Source of the DNA: Posidonia oceanica
Lineage: Eukaryota > Streptophyta > Magnoliopsida > Alismatales > Posidoniaceae
Assembly: GCA_037176725.1 (NCBI GenBank)
Contig: JAZBRS010000029.1
Location: forward strand, 120,127,001 to 120,191,000
DNA: 64,000 nucleotides
Direction of reading: 5' to 3'
Positions 44,161 to 56,240 of the stretch are shown here, piece after piece. The position numbers were made by a program, and so were the translations under genes. Numbering within the stretch: position 1 is the stretch's first letter; each line of letters starts with the position of its first letter. The notes under the pieces were generated by a model. The model was not told where the DNA came from and made no database searches. It saw only the letters and a list, made by a program, of their open reading frames with translations.

Positions 44161-47160
44161 CACTGTGACGAAGAGGGGCTTGTTGTGGCATGCCCCTGCC
44201 GGGGGGAGCTCGTCACTCGAGAAAAAGATGACGTGGGGTTCCGCAATCATGTCCACCATGCTTTCAAGGGTTGCGGGTTTGATGGTTTGGGATACATGGG
44301 TTGCCTGGAACACACGGAGGAAGGCCTCTCGGTGCTCCGCAGAAGAGTGGATTAGGTCCCAGATGGAAATGTCGGATTTTACCCTCTTAAGCTGGGCGGT
44401 AATGTCGGCACTTGGTTGGCCTTTCTGGGTGGAGGCAGAGGGTTGAATGGGGTCTTGGGGTGGTTTGGCAGTTTGCTCTGCGGATGGAGTGGTTGTGGCT
44501 TCTGCAGTGGTAGGCTGGGCTACCGGAGCTGTGACTTCTGCGCACATTTCTGTGGCGTAGTCATACGGGACTCTATGGGTGTCCCGGGTCAGAGTAATGA
44601 CCACGGGTATGTGGGCCGCAAGCTCCAGGGGGTTGGTAGTGGATAGGTGGGTCCTGCTGGTGTAGCAAATTGGGAGAGGGGCTAAGGAGGTTCCGGTTGC
44701 AGCAAGGCCAGCAGGCAGATAGGTGGCTCAGCAGGGTGTTGCATGGTGGGCCGAGCGGCGGAAGGCCCTGGCTCGGCGTTCAGCTGTATCATATGGATTG
44801 CCGATTCAGTGCCGGCGAGAACAGAGTTGTACAGAGCCAAAGGAAAAGGATCCGAAACATGATGGATTAAAGAAGAGGGGTCCACCACGGAAGTGGAAGG
44901 GCCCAGAAGGGAAGAGAGCGTGGACTCCTAAGGTCCTGGCGCCTCCTGAGCCAGAATGCTCAGGTAAGGGCTGATGCAAGATGCTGGGATGAGCTAGAGA
45001 TGATGCAGGGGTGGATGCAAGTGGAGGGGCAGAAGTGGATGCCGCCTCCTGAGTGTTTATGGAGATAACCCTTTGGTCAATCAAATCCTGGATGGCTCCC
45101 CGCAAAGTGAAGTAGTTATCCATCGAGTGGCCCTCAACTCGATGGTAATTGCAAAAGAGGCCTGCCTTGTACCACGGTGGAAGTGGGTTTGGTAGTGGGC
45201 GAACCTCGGGGAACCTAAGGAGTGACGCCACCTTAGGCAGGACGGTGCTCAGCGGTTCCACGAGCTTTATGAATTGGTGCGTGTTGCTGTGAAACCATTT
45301 CTGTGGAGGGCGTTGTCCTTGCCAGGCTGGTGCGGTTGGATAGACCGGCTGGGCGGTGTGTGCAATCTGTGGAGTGTGTGACGGAGCAGGTGCATAAACT
45401 ATTTGATTCGAGGCAGGGTGACCCGCCAGGTTGAACAGCGCCACAGGAGAGTCGACGTTGGCAACAGTGGGCTTGGGCTGATCCCTTCTTCTGGCATGGT
45501 TGTTGCTGCTGTTGTTGTTGTTGTTGTTGTAGTTGTTGTCATTATTGCGGCTGGGGACGATGTCCTGTCCGGCAAGTGCAGAGATTGTGGGGTAGCGGCC
45601 GCTGCGGAATGCACTCTCTATGCGGGAGCCTGACCGAATTAGTGATGCAAATGTGGTGACAGATTGAAGACAGAGCATACCCCCAATTGATGGCAGTGAG
45701 CCTCGGATGAGGACCTTGATAGACTCCTCGTCAGAGGGCCTATCTCGAACCTGCGAGGCCAGTGCACGCCATCAGCCGACGTACTCCCTGAACGGCTCAT
45801 GGGGTTTCTGCACAGTGGAGACCAAGTCCTCCCGCTTTGGGACTTGGTCAAGATTAAAAGAGTACTATTCCACGAACGCCAGGGTGAGGGCGCTCCAGGT
45901 CCTAATGGAGGCCATATCAAGTGACGTGAACCACTTGAGAGTCGGACCAGTAAGACTCTTTTGGAACAGGCAGATAAGAAACCTCTCATCGCCCTGAAGC
46001 TGTGTGAGGTCCCCACAATAAGCCCATAGATGGGAGATAGGGCAGCCCTTCCCGTTGTACTTGTCAAAGTCCGGGACGCGGAAATTCACTGGGAGTACAA
46101 CCTCTGGGAAGTAACAGAGGTCCCAGTACTCGAAGGACTAGCGCTCCCTACCCTGCACTCGACGGAGTGCTCTCTCCAAATCGCCCATCCTGTTAAGGAG
46201 GGCATCTGGGGTCGCTGCTGGCAAGGAAGATGCAGCTGGGGCAGGGTTAGCTTATGCCGTCTAGGTCGCACCTAAGTGCTCCTCCAGATCCACCATCTCA
46301 TCGGCTGGTGAGGCGACGTGATGGCCGGCATACCTGTGCAAGGGTGTGTGGTGCTGTGGGGTGTATGCAGGAACCTGAGTCTGTGGATGCAAGGGGGAAG
46401 AAAAGCAGGATGCTGTGCTGTAGGTGTTGGAGCATGCGGAAGCAACAGCTGCTGCAACGGCACAGTGCCGGACTGTAGACCAAGTGGGTGCTGTGTTCCT
46501 GTCATCCCGGAAGGGTGACCACCAGAGGGAGGAGTGAAATGCTGTGTAGTGAGGAGTGGGTGCACAGGAGGCAGCGATGTCGCCCCCACCGTCGGAGCAA
46601 CGAGTAGCTGTGGCAATGGCCGAGGCGGTGGTGTAGTGGGGAATGCCTGAAACTGGAAGGGAGGAACAAGAGGGACCTCAGGAGCCACAAGGGGGTGAAG
46701 AGACAGAGCCATGTCCTGCAGATGCTGGACAAGCCCTAACAGGTGCTGGTACTGCGCTTCAGGTGTCCCGTCAGTGGGAATACTGAATTGCAGTGCCTGT
46801 AGAGGAATGGGTGCAACAGGTGGGGACATAGACTGTCCAACAAGGCGGAATCCTACATCAGGAGGAGCTGTCGCAGTGGGGGAATCAAGCGCAAGACCCA
46901 GGACATTATACAGCGTTTCCGGGGCTCGAGAGGTAGTCACTGTGACAGATTCAGTGACAGTCCCCGGAGGTACGGTAGCCAGATGATGTCCGAAAATTCC
47001 AAGGTTCCCCTGTGCCTGAAAGTGAAAGGTGCGAGGGGCAACAGTGGAGACCAGAGCCACAGAAGGAGAGGTCGGAACCTGGGACCCCTCCAAGGCAACA
47101 GAGAACATGGGCTCACTAACACGCTGGGCCATGGCGGTTCGAGAGCGAGTGAGAACTGGA
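44161..47160 (-). pseudogene. gag of E2, decayed
   Basis: The N-terminal P/Q/T-rich part (47132-46400) begins SRTAMAQRVSEPMF; the upstream start codon is unclear. The gag core includes VPDFDKYNGKGCPISHLWAYCGD, FQKSLTGPTLKWFTSLDMAS and PHEPFREYVG-WRALASQVRD, broken by two stops near 45870 and 45780. A knuckle-like CNYHRVEGHSMDNY (about 45150) has lost its last cysteine. The conserved SDISIWDLIHSSAEHREAFLRVF lies at 44380-44310, just before protease. A frameshift near 46400 moves the N-terminal frame. A GTT run at about 45499-45540 encodes poly-asparagine. Confidence 0.83.
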
Positions 47161-48227
47161 CTGCGACAGGGAACAGATGGACGACGCCTAGGACGAGCTA
47201 TCGTCGAACTCGACAGATATCTCGAGAAAAGAGGGTCGAGAAAAAGGTGTCACAACAAGGGCGTGAGCAAAGAAACAGACTCGAGCTCCAACAAGGGAAC
47301 TCGCTCACAGACCTAAGGGACAAAGCAAACAAAAAAGGTTAGGACCCGACAAATGAATGCGAATGCTGTTAGTTGTGATATGTATGATATGCATGTGAAT
47401 GCTCTCTAACATGCTCTCTCTCACCAATCTAGTGTGTCCTAGTAGGTTATCTACTCCAGATCCACACAGGGTATATAGGTCTCCGACTTGGTCAGAAAAG
47501 TAAGGCTCCTGTCTAAATCCTGGCCGAAGCCAGGCGGTGACGGGTGGTGCGTTTGGGAGCCGTCAACCTGCCAAAGCAAGGCTTGTACCCCCTAGTAACA
47601 CCGACACGACCCCAGACAAGGGGGACAAGGCCAATCCACCTGCGCTATCGCCAAAGCGACGGAATGGGGGACGGGACCTGCCCTTCTCAGACAAAATAGG
47701 CGGACTCAGGGAGGAGAAGAATGCATGTCCTATATGCTCAAACATGCGAGTATGCATTAAGTTTTTTAGCTTGCACGTTTTATTGACCGCAAAGGGGGTA
47801 GAAGTTGATGTAGAAGCTCTAGTAAGCCTAAGTGTCAATTTTACTTGCATGTTTTAGGTTAAACCAAGGAAGGAGGCAATCACATCTCTACTTTACCTTA
47901 CGATAAATGCAAGAAAGGGGAAACAAACATTTAGTCATGGTGATGCTAAGTCATACAACACATCAAAAGGCATGAGCATGGCATGTGATTGTGTTGTGTA
48001 CATGATTCGTGAAATAAAAACAATCATCAAACCAAAAGAAGGCATATGTACACTAGGGCATGTGCGTGCGGTGATAATGATATGTAGGTGTGGAAAGAGA
48101 ATGAACAATCAATCATGACATTGCAAATAAGCGCTAAATAAAGTAACAAAGAGCTAGAACAAAGGCGCAAGCAAGAAAGACCACAAGATAAGCGGAAGGC
48201 GGAAAACAAAAAGTCGGAGTCTAGTAT
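47161..48227 (-). other. 5' leader of E2
   Basis: Leader between PBS and gag. The block 47415-47720 is conserved with E1 29515-29830. The part 47720-48227 is AT-rich with GGCATG motifs. No gene was seen. Confidence 0.6.
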
Positions 48228-48245
48228 CCCCAGCGGAGTCGCCAC
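48228..48245 (-). promoter_or_regulatory. Primer-binding site of E2
   Basis: The - strand reads GTGGCGACTCCGCTGGG, five bases after the LTR end GGTCACA (spacer GTAAA). It matches the E1 PBS apart from one base in the first 17. Confidence 0.8.
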
Positions 48246-48440
48246 TTTACTGTGACCGTCTCTTTCGACGTACGACTCGGGGGCCACTGCCAAAGCTCGC
48301 AGATGCCCGGCCGTAGGGAATGAGGGCCACAGCTAATGGTGTATCTGAGGAAAGTTTGACTCAAGGAAGAAAACACCAATAAAATGATAAGTGACGATAA
48401 GAAGAAAAAAAGAAAGGGATCAAGTCTAAATTCCCTGACA

Positions 48441-48644
48441 GAGTGGCCATTCTTATGCGACCGTCTCTCGCATACGACACGGGAGCTGCTGCCAAAGCTC
48501 ACAGACGCTCGGTCGAAGAGAAAGAGGGTCTTAATTAATGGCGTATCCGAGGAGGATTCGACCCGATAAAGAGAGTAAAAATCACCAATAAACATCGAAA
48601 TCGGCGAATAAGATAAACAACAACAAAACAGGGGAGTCGCCACC
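48441..48644 (-). repeat. PBS-core copies inside the E2 LTR
   Basis: GAGTGGCCA at 48441-48449 and GGAGTCGCCACC at 48633-48644 repeat the PBS core (GAGTCGCCAC at 48236-48245) at intervals of about 205 and 193 bp. After the first, GCGACCGTCTCTCGCATACG repeats the LTR terminus (TGTGACCGTCTCTTTCGACG), so the PBS and LTR end were duplicated together. Confidence 0.75.
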
Positions 48645-49269
48645 TAGTCTAATTGGGAAAAGCTGGAAGACAAGGAAAACCAGAGTAAACAAATAAAAGC
48701 AAAAGAAAACAAAGTGGATCCATGCAAAACGGATGCGACACTAAGTCATTGTAGTCCAGAGATGGGTATGGACTCCTGTTACGTGCGGGGAAGGTGTTAG
48801 GCACCCCTGACACGCTCGAGGAGCAGCCTTTTCTAACGTCATTCCGCTCATGGTGTGGCTCAATGTAGGCTGAAGGCCAATTAATATGCTCTAGCTAAAG
48901 AAAACATGCCATGATGATTCAAGAAGGCGAAAGGAAAGAACCTTAAATAAACATGCGCATAGATTAAGAGAAAACCCGAGCAGATAGCTACATCAAGGTA
49001 AGAGGCAAGCATGCATAAGGGAAATAAGTGCGAGAAGATAGGATTTAGATAAACATCACACATACTGAAAGAAATCAGGAGATCAACAATATAATGCGGG
49101 AAGGTAACATACATGATAAAAAGTAAAGGTAAAGCATGAAAGGCTTAAGTAAACATTGCTCAAAAGGAAACAAAGAAGTAACTAAAGGATACTTGAATAT
49201 AAACATGCATGAGGGGTAGCTAAGATGAGGGTAAAAGGCTCTATCCACATCTATAGAAGCTACTGTTAG

Positions 49270-49815
49270 ATACACAGGGGTCTCACGTGGGACCTCCACA
49301 CGGGAACAGTTCGCATTTCTAGTGGTAAGTCATAGCCAGATGGGAGGCCTTCCTCAATCCAATTCGGTATGGGACCGGTTGGATGATGAGGAAGAAGTGT
49401 CCCGGAACAATAATATGCAATAATATCAAAGAAATAGGCATCAACAAAGGTCGGAAAAGGACTGGGAACTCTGCCTGATATCACAGTCACACACACAGGA
49501 GGCCCACGTGGGACCTTGGCGCGGGACCAGTCGGTTTGGACAGAGAACCTTCATCGCCGGATTCCGGGCCCAAAAGCTAATAGAATTTAAAGAACACAGA
49601 TGGGTGATGAAGAAGGGATGCTTGACAACAATAATATGCAAAAATATTAAAGAACAGATACAAACAAGGGTCGGAAAGAGGCTGGAAACTCGGCCTGATG
49701 TCACGGTCAAACACGCGGGAGGTCCACGCGGGACCTCGGCGCGGGACTGGCTAGTCAGACAGAGGATCTTCATCGCCCGATTCCGGGCCCGATGCTTAAT
49801 GGAATGCAGTGGAAT
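49270..49815 (-). repeat. Three ~225-bp repeats in the transcribed part of the E2 LTR
   Basis: Copies start near 49275, 49497 and 49722. Each opens with a CACGTGGGACC / CACGCGGGACC motif followed by CGCGGGAC, then TTCATCGCCGGATTCCGGGCC-like sequence and AATAATATGCAA. The first copy is the most diverged. Confidence 0.75.
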
Positions 49816-50532
49816 CGGTTGGGGAAGCAAGGTGGTATACCCAGCTATCCAAACGAGGTGTAGATGCAAGGTGGCGCCGCCCGAATCGTCGCCCCCACCT
49901 CAGCAGTATAGCGTCGGCAACTACGCGTCTCCGCTGGCCATAGAGGCGGCTTGGAGAGCGCTATCAGCCTTAGGTGCACTGAGGAGGCTAGAGGCAAGTG
50001 TGAGGGAACCTGCCGGAGGCTCAGTGCGGTGAGGCAAGGCGGCTACGGGCGCGACGGCGCGAGGCCGTGCACGAGCCATCTACCCTCCGCAAGAGGCGGC
50101 GGAGGGGAGAGGGAATGGACAATGCAGCTAGCTAGAAATGCAGATAACACTTAGGGAATAAACATACAGCAATTAGGAACTACTCTAAGCTAACTAAGGG
50201 TCGAGTGTTTGCCTGAGACGCGTGGCGGGAGTTGTCTTCTCCGGCAACGGCGCTGCTGTAGACGCACGGCTGGACGGAGGCTGCGGAGGTCAGGGACGCT
50301 TGGGAAGGTTACACTCTCTCTCACGGGCTCACGGGGAGGCTTTGGAGGTGGTGGAACTCCGGTGGTCGTCTCGACAGCGAGGAGGTTCATCGGAGAAGAG
50401 TCCTCAATCCCAGGACGCTGGAATTGAGGTGTTTCGGGGGTCAGGAGGTTCTAGGAAGTTCGGGGAGTTGCTTGGGATTCAAGAGGAATGCTCAGGGAAG
50501 CCAACCGGAGGTCTGGAGAGGCTAGGCTACTG

Positions 50533-50539
50533 TTTTATA
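50533..50539 (-). promoter_or_regulatory. TATA box of the E2 LTR
   Basis: The - strand reads CTATAAAACAG. Transcription would start roughly 30 bp downstream, near 50500, and proceed toward gag. Confidence 0.55.
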
Positions 50540-50754
50540 GGCTGAGGAATTCTCTGCAAACCGTTGGCCCAGATCGAGATTTAAATCGATCGGTTGGGAT
50601 TTCAGTTGCAGATCAACGGGTGGAAATGGATGGAATGTGCGGTCGGATGATCCAGGTGTCTAAAGGCACAGGCCTAGATCGGCGGGAGCTAATGGTGAGT
50701 TAGGAAGAGGTGGGCCAAGGTGATTGGTCCGCCTGATTTTTGCCACTGACGCAG

Positions 50755-51005
50755 GACAAAATGCGGGAGCTCCACGCGGGAGCTCGACGCGAGTGTCAGT
50801 TTGTCAGTTTTCGCTATCGACATAGGACAACAAGCGGGAGCTCCACGCGAGTGTCAGAGTGCCGGTTTTTGTCACTGATGCAGGAAAACATGCGGGAGTG
50901 CCACGCAGGAGCTCGACGCGAGAGTGATCCCATCAGTAGCTGCCACTGATGCAGGAAAACACACGGGAGCTGCACGCGGGAGCTCTGCACGGGAGTGATC
51001 TTGTC
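50755..51005 (-). repeat. Four ~65-bp repeats upstream of the E2 LTR TATA box
   Basis: Units of the form GCGGGAGCTCCACGCGGGAG with TGTCAG and CACTGATGCAGGAAAACA recur four times just upstream of the TATA box. Their position in U3 fits enhancer-like repeats. Confidence 0.7.
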
Positions 51006-51277
51006 AGTAGCTACCTCACCTTCTGATCTTGCTTCTCTGGTTTGTGGACCATCCAGGGCTAAGGTTTTGGGGTTTTTGTGGTAGTGGATGTGTTGGGATA
51101 TGATTGGTGGAGTTTTGGTGGGTTTGGGTTTGGGGTTTCAAGGAAAGGTTGGAGTCGCCTCGTCCGTGTGCTTCTAGGAGCAAACAACCGTCGCTCGACT
51201 TCTAGATTTGGGGTGTCTACACCTATCTTCTGTTTAGTTGCCTGTTTTTGACTTGGAACTGTTTCTTTGCATGATAG

Positions 51278-53067
51278 ACCTGGATCTTTGAGCACTTTGT
51301 GTACCTTCGACCCGGAGTTCTCGGAGATGGCCCCGTCGAGTTTCCCCGAGCTCGGCGGTGGAGTGACATGCAGTTGGCTCCGGAGCGGCTTCACCTTGTT
51401 AGGCATCTGGGCCGCTTCTTGTTAGAGATCCTCTCAGAGGAGTGGGTAAGTTTCAATGTTTAGTCCCTTCTTTCCCCACACAGTTTGTTGGTTTCTGACT
51501 GAGTTGTGCTTGCAGGTCGTCTGGAGACCCTACTCTAAGGACGAGCATGCCGCTGAGGAGCCTGTGGTGCGTGGTTTCCACTTGTTTTTTCAGGAGTGCT
51601 GGCTCTTTAGCCTCTTCCGGTGCTACTACAGCTAGGTGGGCCGTGTCCTGCGACAGTTTGGCCTTTGGCAGGTTGTCCCAGTGCCCGGTCTTGCGGATTG
51701 CTCTCTGGGATCTTCTAGGGGAGGTCGGTCTGATGCTCCTTAGCGGTTTGCAGAGCGGCTCGAGAACTGGCGCTCGGGTGGCACAGCGCCCTTTTCTGAC
51801 GGTTCAGCAGAGACGGAGGTGGCGTGGAGGATCTGGTTTGACTCTTCGTTTGATCATCTGATCGTCCTCCATCGTGCTGTCTTTTACGGTCACTCCAACA
51901 TGCCGATGGGCGTTGGTCCTGGTGTGAGTGTTGGTGACCTTCAGCGGGAGTTGGTGACTGCCAACAGCTGCATTGATGAGCTGGTAAGCAACTCCCTTTG
52001 GTGTTCTTTTATTTTACTGCTTATTTACTTGTTCATTTGCTTACACATCTCCCTTGTTTGCACAGATGGCCGCTTCAGAGGGGATGACTGAGGCGTTCAG
52101 GACTCAACAGCAGCAGCACTCCTTGAGAGTCGCAGAGTTAGTGCGGGAGAGGGACGAGCTCTTGTCCCACATGGACGAGCTTCGAGCACGGGTGAGTCTC
52201 GTTTCCTCTTTTCAGTTGTTTGTGCCTGTTCCTGCTTGTTTAACTATTGTCGTTTGATGTAGGTCGAGGGTGCCTCGACAAGTGCAGAGCCTCCTCCTCC
52301 TGCTGCAGAGCCAGTCTCTTCTCACCTTGGGGAGATGCTTGCTGAGGAAACACGTGCCCGTGATTCAGAGGTATTTTTGCTCTTTTCCTTGCTTTGAATA
52401 TATGTCCTCGGGCTTACGTGATCCTGTTTTTCTCTGCATATCCAGGCGATGATGGGGATGATTCACACCCCTCCAGCCACAGGTCCCACTCATTGTCAGC
52501 TTGACGATGCCTTGGGACATGCTGACAAGTTACAGGAGTGCCTGAGCCAGCGCGAGAGCCGTATCCAGGAGTTAGAGGCTCGTGTGGCGGCATCTGATGC
52601 GGCAGCGGCTAGGGCTCAGTTTGAGGCTACTTCCCTGAGAAGGGTATTTCTGTTCTGTCTTTAATGCTTTAGTTGTAGCTAGCCTTTCTATTTTCTATTT
52701 ATAAACTGCTCTAATTTTGTGATTTGTTTCATTTCAGTTGAGTGATTTCCATGGGCGTTAGATGCAGGAAATGGAGCTACGGCTGATGCAGATAGAGACA
52801 GCGGTTGCGACAGTGCTTCCTGGTGCTGATGTGGCTGATCTGATGCCTGCCCCTGTTGCTGTAGCTCCTGCGGGGTCAGGGCATTCTAGGGTCTTGACGG
52901 CTGAGCAGATCGCGAGAGCGTGGTCATCTCCCCACCTTGAGATGGTTCGCTCCATCTTAAGGGAGTCTCAGGAGAGGAGTCGGAGTGGAGCGACGTCTTC
53001 TGTGGCGTAGCCCGTGCCGGGGCCTCTAGGCAGCGGACGCGAGGGTAGTGGCGAGTCGAGCCACTGA
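51278..53067 (+). pseudogene. Antisense PMD gene of E3 with coiled-coil tail, split by E2
   Basis: Six phase-0 exons with GT-AG junctions are readable: 51278-51445, 51516-51983, 52066-52191, 52263-52370, 52446-52643 and 52738-53067. The first gives TWIFEHFVYLRPG and RARRWSDM, typical of the C-terminal half of the plant mobile domain. Later exons encode a predicted coiled coil (VRERDELLSHMDELRAR; LQECLSQRESRIQELEARV), ending SGESSH before TGA. The N-terminal half is missing because the E2 LTR ends at 51221 within the preceding intron. At least four in-frame TAG codons occur, each explicable from CAG. The gene is opposite to E3 pol. Confidence 0.75.
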
Positions 53068-54405
53068 GTCTGTACTGTCTTTGTTTGTTTCTATCAGAGT
53101 CTGTATAAACATTTATATGAAATGAAATGCTCCCTTGTTTACCTGCACATGCTTACTTGTTTGTCGACAAAAGATTTGGTTAAGTTAATTTGCTTTAAAG
53201 AAAGATATCACAATGCATGTTGATAAATGGTAGTCTTTAGATGCATGCTTCTGGTTTAAAATTGGATGGAGGGAATTAATTTTTGGCTTCAGCTGAAGAG
53301 ATGGAAAATCGGAGCCCAGTGGACGCCGATTGTGAGTCATCCATGGATGCTCTAAAGATTGTTGCCTAAGCAATGTCTTTGTTGAGAGAACGCACTCAAG
53401 CCATGAGACACGCTTGAGTTGGACGTTAACTCCGAATTTGGGTGGGTCGATTGTTGCATCATCAGCCAGATTAATTCCAGTTTTCCTACTTACTAAGTTC
53501 TTACTTGTAGGTAGGTTGGATGTTTTGGTTTCTTGGTTTTTTTGGTTTTTTTTTGTCTTTTTCTAGGTTTTGTATTTTTTTGGTGTTTGGAGTTATGTGA
53601 TTTTTTTGAGATTTTGGGTTATATGATTTTTTTTTGGATTTTGGGTTATATGATTCTTTTGAATTTTAGGGTTGTATGATTTTTTTGGATTTTTAATTTT
53701 TCTAATGGGGAAAGATGAGTACCTACTTTAAGCGTTAATCTTAGGGTCTGTTTCAACCAGATGAGTGGGCCCTACATTCGAGGACATGTCTCTTGGGCCA
53801 TGCCTGTACCTTTTAGAGACTTTGGTCTACACAACAGTCCTTACTTGGGTTGCTATTCCCTGAGCCTTTTCAGTCCTTGACCACCTAGGGTTGCTTACTC
53901 CTTGCCTGTTGGTGGATGGGGGAGGTTTCAGGATACAGTGAACTCTCGGTTTTGGCTTAGGCCTTGAATCCTGCTTGCCTTTCTTTAATCCTTAATGCGT
54001 CTTTCTAGGGTTTATACTTTTAGATGCATAGACAGCTTTTGCCATGCTCTTTTCTGCTCTTTGGATAGCTCTTTGCTGACCCCTTTTAGTTGGACAATTT
54101 CTTTTACTGTCTCTTTTCGTTTGCTCCTCACTTGGACAGCTTCTTTGCTGCCTTCTTTCCGCTCTATTTGGGCGATTTTTGCCGTCGTCTTTTCTGGACG
54201 CTTTCTAGGTTACTTGACAAGCAGTTTGTATTCTAAGTCTCTACTCCGAGCCTACCTTTCCTTTACCTCCCCGTGCAGTGTGTATGTGGAGATAGGTCAA
54301 GGCATGGGTCCCCCTAGGTGTTCCTCTTCCTATTGGCTTTGGGAATCTCCCCTTTTCTGGCTTGGTGTTAGGCCCTAGGTCTTTTCAATGATATAAGCAT
54401 GCTAG
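53068..54405 (-). other. Spacer between the antisense PMD gene and pol of E3
   Basis: No gene was recognised. It includes the probable 3' end of the PMD gene (53068-53200), a T-rich repeat (53560-53700) and a TTTCTGCTCTTTGGAT-type pyrimidine-rich part (54000-54240). Confidence 0.55.
53560..53700 (+). repeat. T-rich ~33-bp repeat
   Basis: Four to five units of GGGTTATATGATTTTTTT followed by GGATTTT-like sequence. Confidence 0.65.
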
Positions 54406-55460
54406 TCAAGGGTAGTACCTTTTCAGGTGCATTGCGTTCCAAGGGTCAGGAAGATTTGTCCCGTGCTGGGACAACCTATAGGCATTCCCTGGATATGCAG
54501 CAACCACTATGTAGGGCGCTTCCCAGTTTGGCTTCAACTTTCCCTTAGGGTGGGGCTTATTGTAAGGCAACACTTCTTTAAGTACTAGATCACCAATTTT
54601 AAATTTGCGTTCAATTACTTTCTTTTGGTAAGCCTTGGTTAACCTTTGTTGGTAGACACGTGTATGCTCGGTGGCTGCTAGCTGTTTCTCATCAAGGAGT
54701 TCCAAATGAAGGAGTAAAGCTTGCCTCTTTTTTTCAGCAGACATTCTCCTGTCAATTTTAACTCTTAACGAGGGGATCAAGATCTCGTATGGGACCACTG
54801 CTTCCATACCAAAGGCTAAAGCATAGGGGGTTTGACCCATTGTCGTCCTTATGGTGGTGCGATAGGCCCATAACGCATTAACAAGCTTATCTGACCAATG
54901 CGATCCCTTAGCGTTTTCTATCGTCTTTTTAATGATTTTGATTAAGGTTTTATTAGTAGCTTCTGCTTGGCCGTTTCCTTGCGGGTAATACGGGGAAGAG
55001 TGATGTAGAGTGATACCGAATTTTTGGCATAACTGCTTGAACTCTTCTGAGATGAATATCGGTCCGTTGTCTGCTACTAAGGCTTCAGGCACCCCGAACC
55101 TTGCGATGATATTCCGTTGCATGAATCGGCATAAGGTTGTGGCCTTGATGTTCGCGAGCGCCTCCGCTTCTGCCCATTTGGTGAAGTATTCCGTTGCTGT
55201 TAGGATGAAAGTGTTGCCCTTTCGCTGATGGATGGGTCCCACCACATCGAAGGCCCACATAGTGAAAGGCCATGGTGTTGATAAAGCGTGAAGTGCTGAA
55301 GCTGGAGCATGAATCTTGTTGGCGTGCAACTGGCAGCTCTTGCATTGCTTGACTTTACTTGCACAGTCAGCTTCCATGGTAGGCCAGTAATACCCCCTTC
55401 TGATGATCAACTTAGCCATGAACTGGGAGTTGATGTGGCCCCCGCAGACTCCCTCATGTG
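54406..55460 (-). pseudogene. Integrase of E3 (domains intact, upstream stops)
   Basis: The frame 55419-54406 (337 codons) has the zinc module (H-x6-H in HEGVCGGH just upstream; C-x2-C in KQCKSC) and the triad D in AFDVVGPI, D in VADNGPIF and E in GQAEATNK, with 35 residues between the last two. The C-terminal part includes FKIGDLVLKEVLPYNKP and ends LKRYYP at TGA 54406. Only the connector is interrupted: TAG near 55476 (CAG in the ancestral QILKEAHEG). The sequence is clearly distinct from E1/E2, which marks a second element family. Confidence 0.88.
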
Positions 55461-56240
55461 CTTCCTTGAGAATCTAGGCTGACTCAAATGCATCCACACA
55501 TCGGAGCTCAATCCCTAAGGGTGTTCTCTGGAAGAGTGTGTTGGCTCTGATGTAGTACTTTGTAGCCATCCTCCTCAGTGCTTCTCTGTCCTTGGGAGTT
55601 GCATAGGTCGGGAAGGTGCGATCTTGTACATAATTCTGTATGTCATAATACCACGAGTTGCCGTCGTTGTTTACTTCTGTAGCTCATTGATAACAAACCT
55701 CTGTTCACATTAAGCTTTCCTGGTTTAGTCCCTCTCTGAGTTTTTGAACCCATTCGGCGGCAGACTCCACTGTTGGTGCGCCGATTTTTCGCATCGTGAT
55801 GGATTGCTTGTCTGTCCCTGAGCTGAAGGGGAGCAAGGATGCCAATGAGGCCAATGAATCGGCCAAGATGTTGTTGCTTCTAAGTGCGTGCACATACATA
55901 ACCCTGTCAAATTTCTTCAGTAAGGCTTTAGCTAGGTTGCGGTATTCCTGCAGCTTTAGCGAAAGAGTCTTGTATTTGTTGAGGACTTGCCGTATGACAA
56001 GCTGTGAGTCTCCAACTACTTTTAGTCTTCTTGCCCCTAGATCGAGAGCCATTCGGAGCCCTAGAATGAGTGCCTCGTATTCTGCAATGTTATTACTCGC
56101 TGAGAAGAGTAGCTAGGCTACAGCAAGGAGAACAATACCCTTTGGAGTGAGGAGTGTTGCCCCTATTCTGGCGCCCTGTGAATTAAGTGCTCCATCGAAA
56201 TGGAGGGTCCATTCTCTGATGAGTGGCATGACATTACTGA
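55461..56240 (-). pseudogene. RNase H and connector of E3
   Basis: RNase H residues are D in LHFDGALN (about 56200), E in NIAEYEALILGL, D in VVGDSQLVI and D in NILADSLASLAS (about 55840). A TAG at about 56112 separates the first from the rest. The connector 55700-55461 has further stops and contains YYDIQNYVQDRTFP, RMATKYYIRANTLFQR and LRCVDAFE. It fits the usual order RT, RNase H, integrase. Confidence 0.85.

Larger units (their letters stand above)
48251..51221 (-). mobile_element. 5' LTR of E2 (2,971 bp)
   Basis: On the + strand it runs from TGTGACCGTCTC to GGGGTGTCTACA; on the element strand it starts TGTAGACACCCC as in E1. The conserved LTR block is at 48770-48835 (GGACTCCTGTTACGTGCGGG and following). 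A TATA box lies at 50533-50539, so U3 is about 0.7 kb and the transcribed LTR part about 2.25 kb. Internal repeats are described separately. U3 near 51110-51140 is G-rich and telomere-like. The outer end is intact, and the next base begins E3 sequence. No matching 3' LTR of E2 is in the window. Confidence 0.88.
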
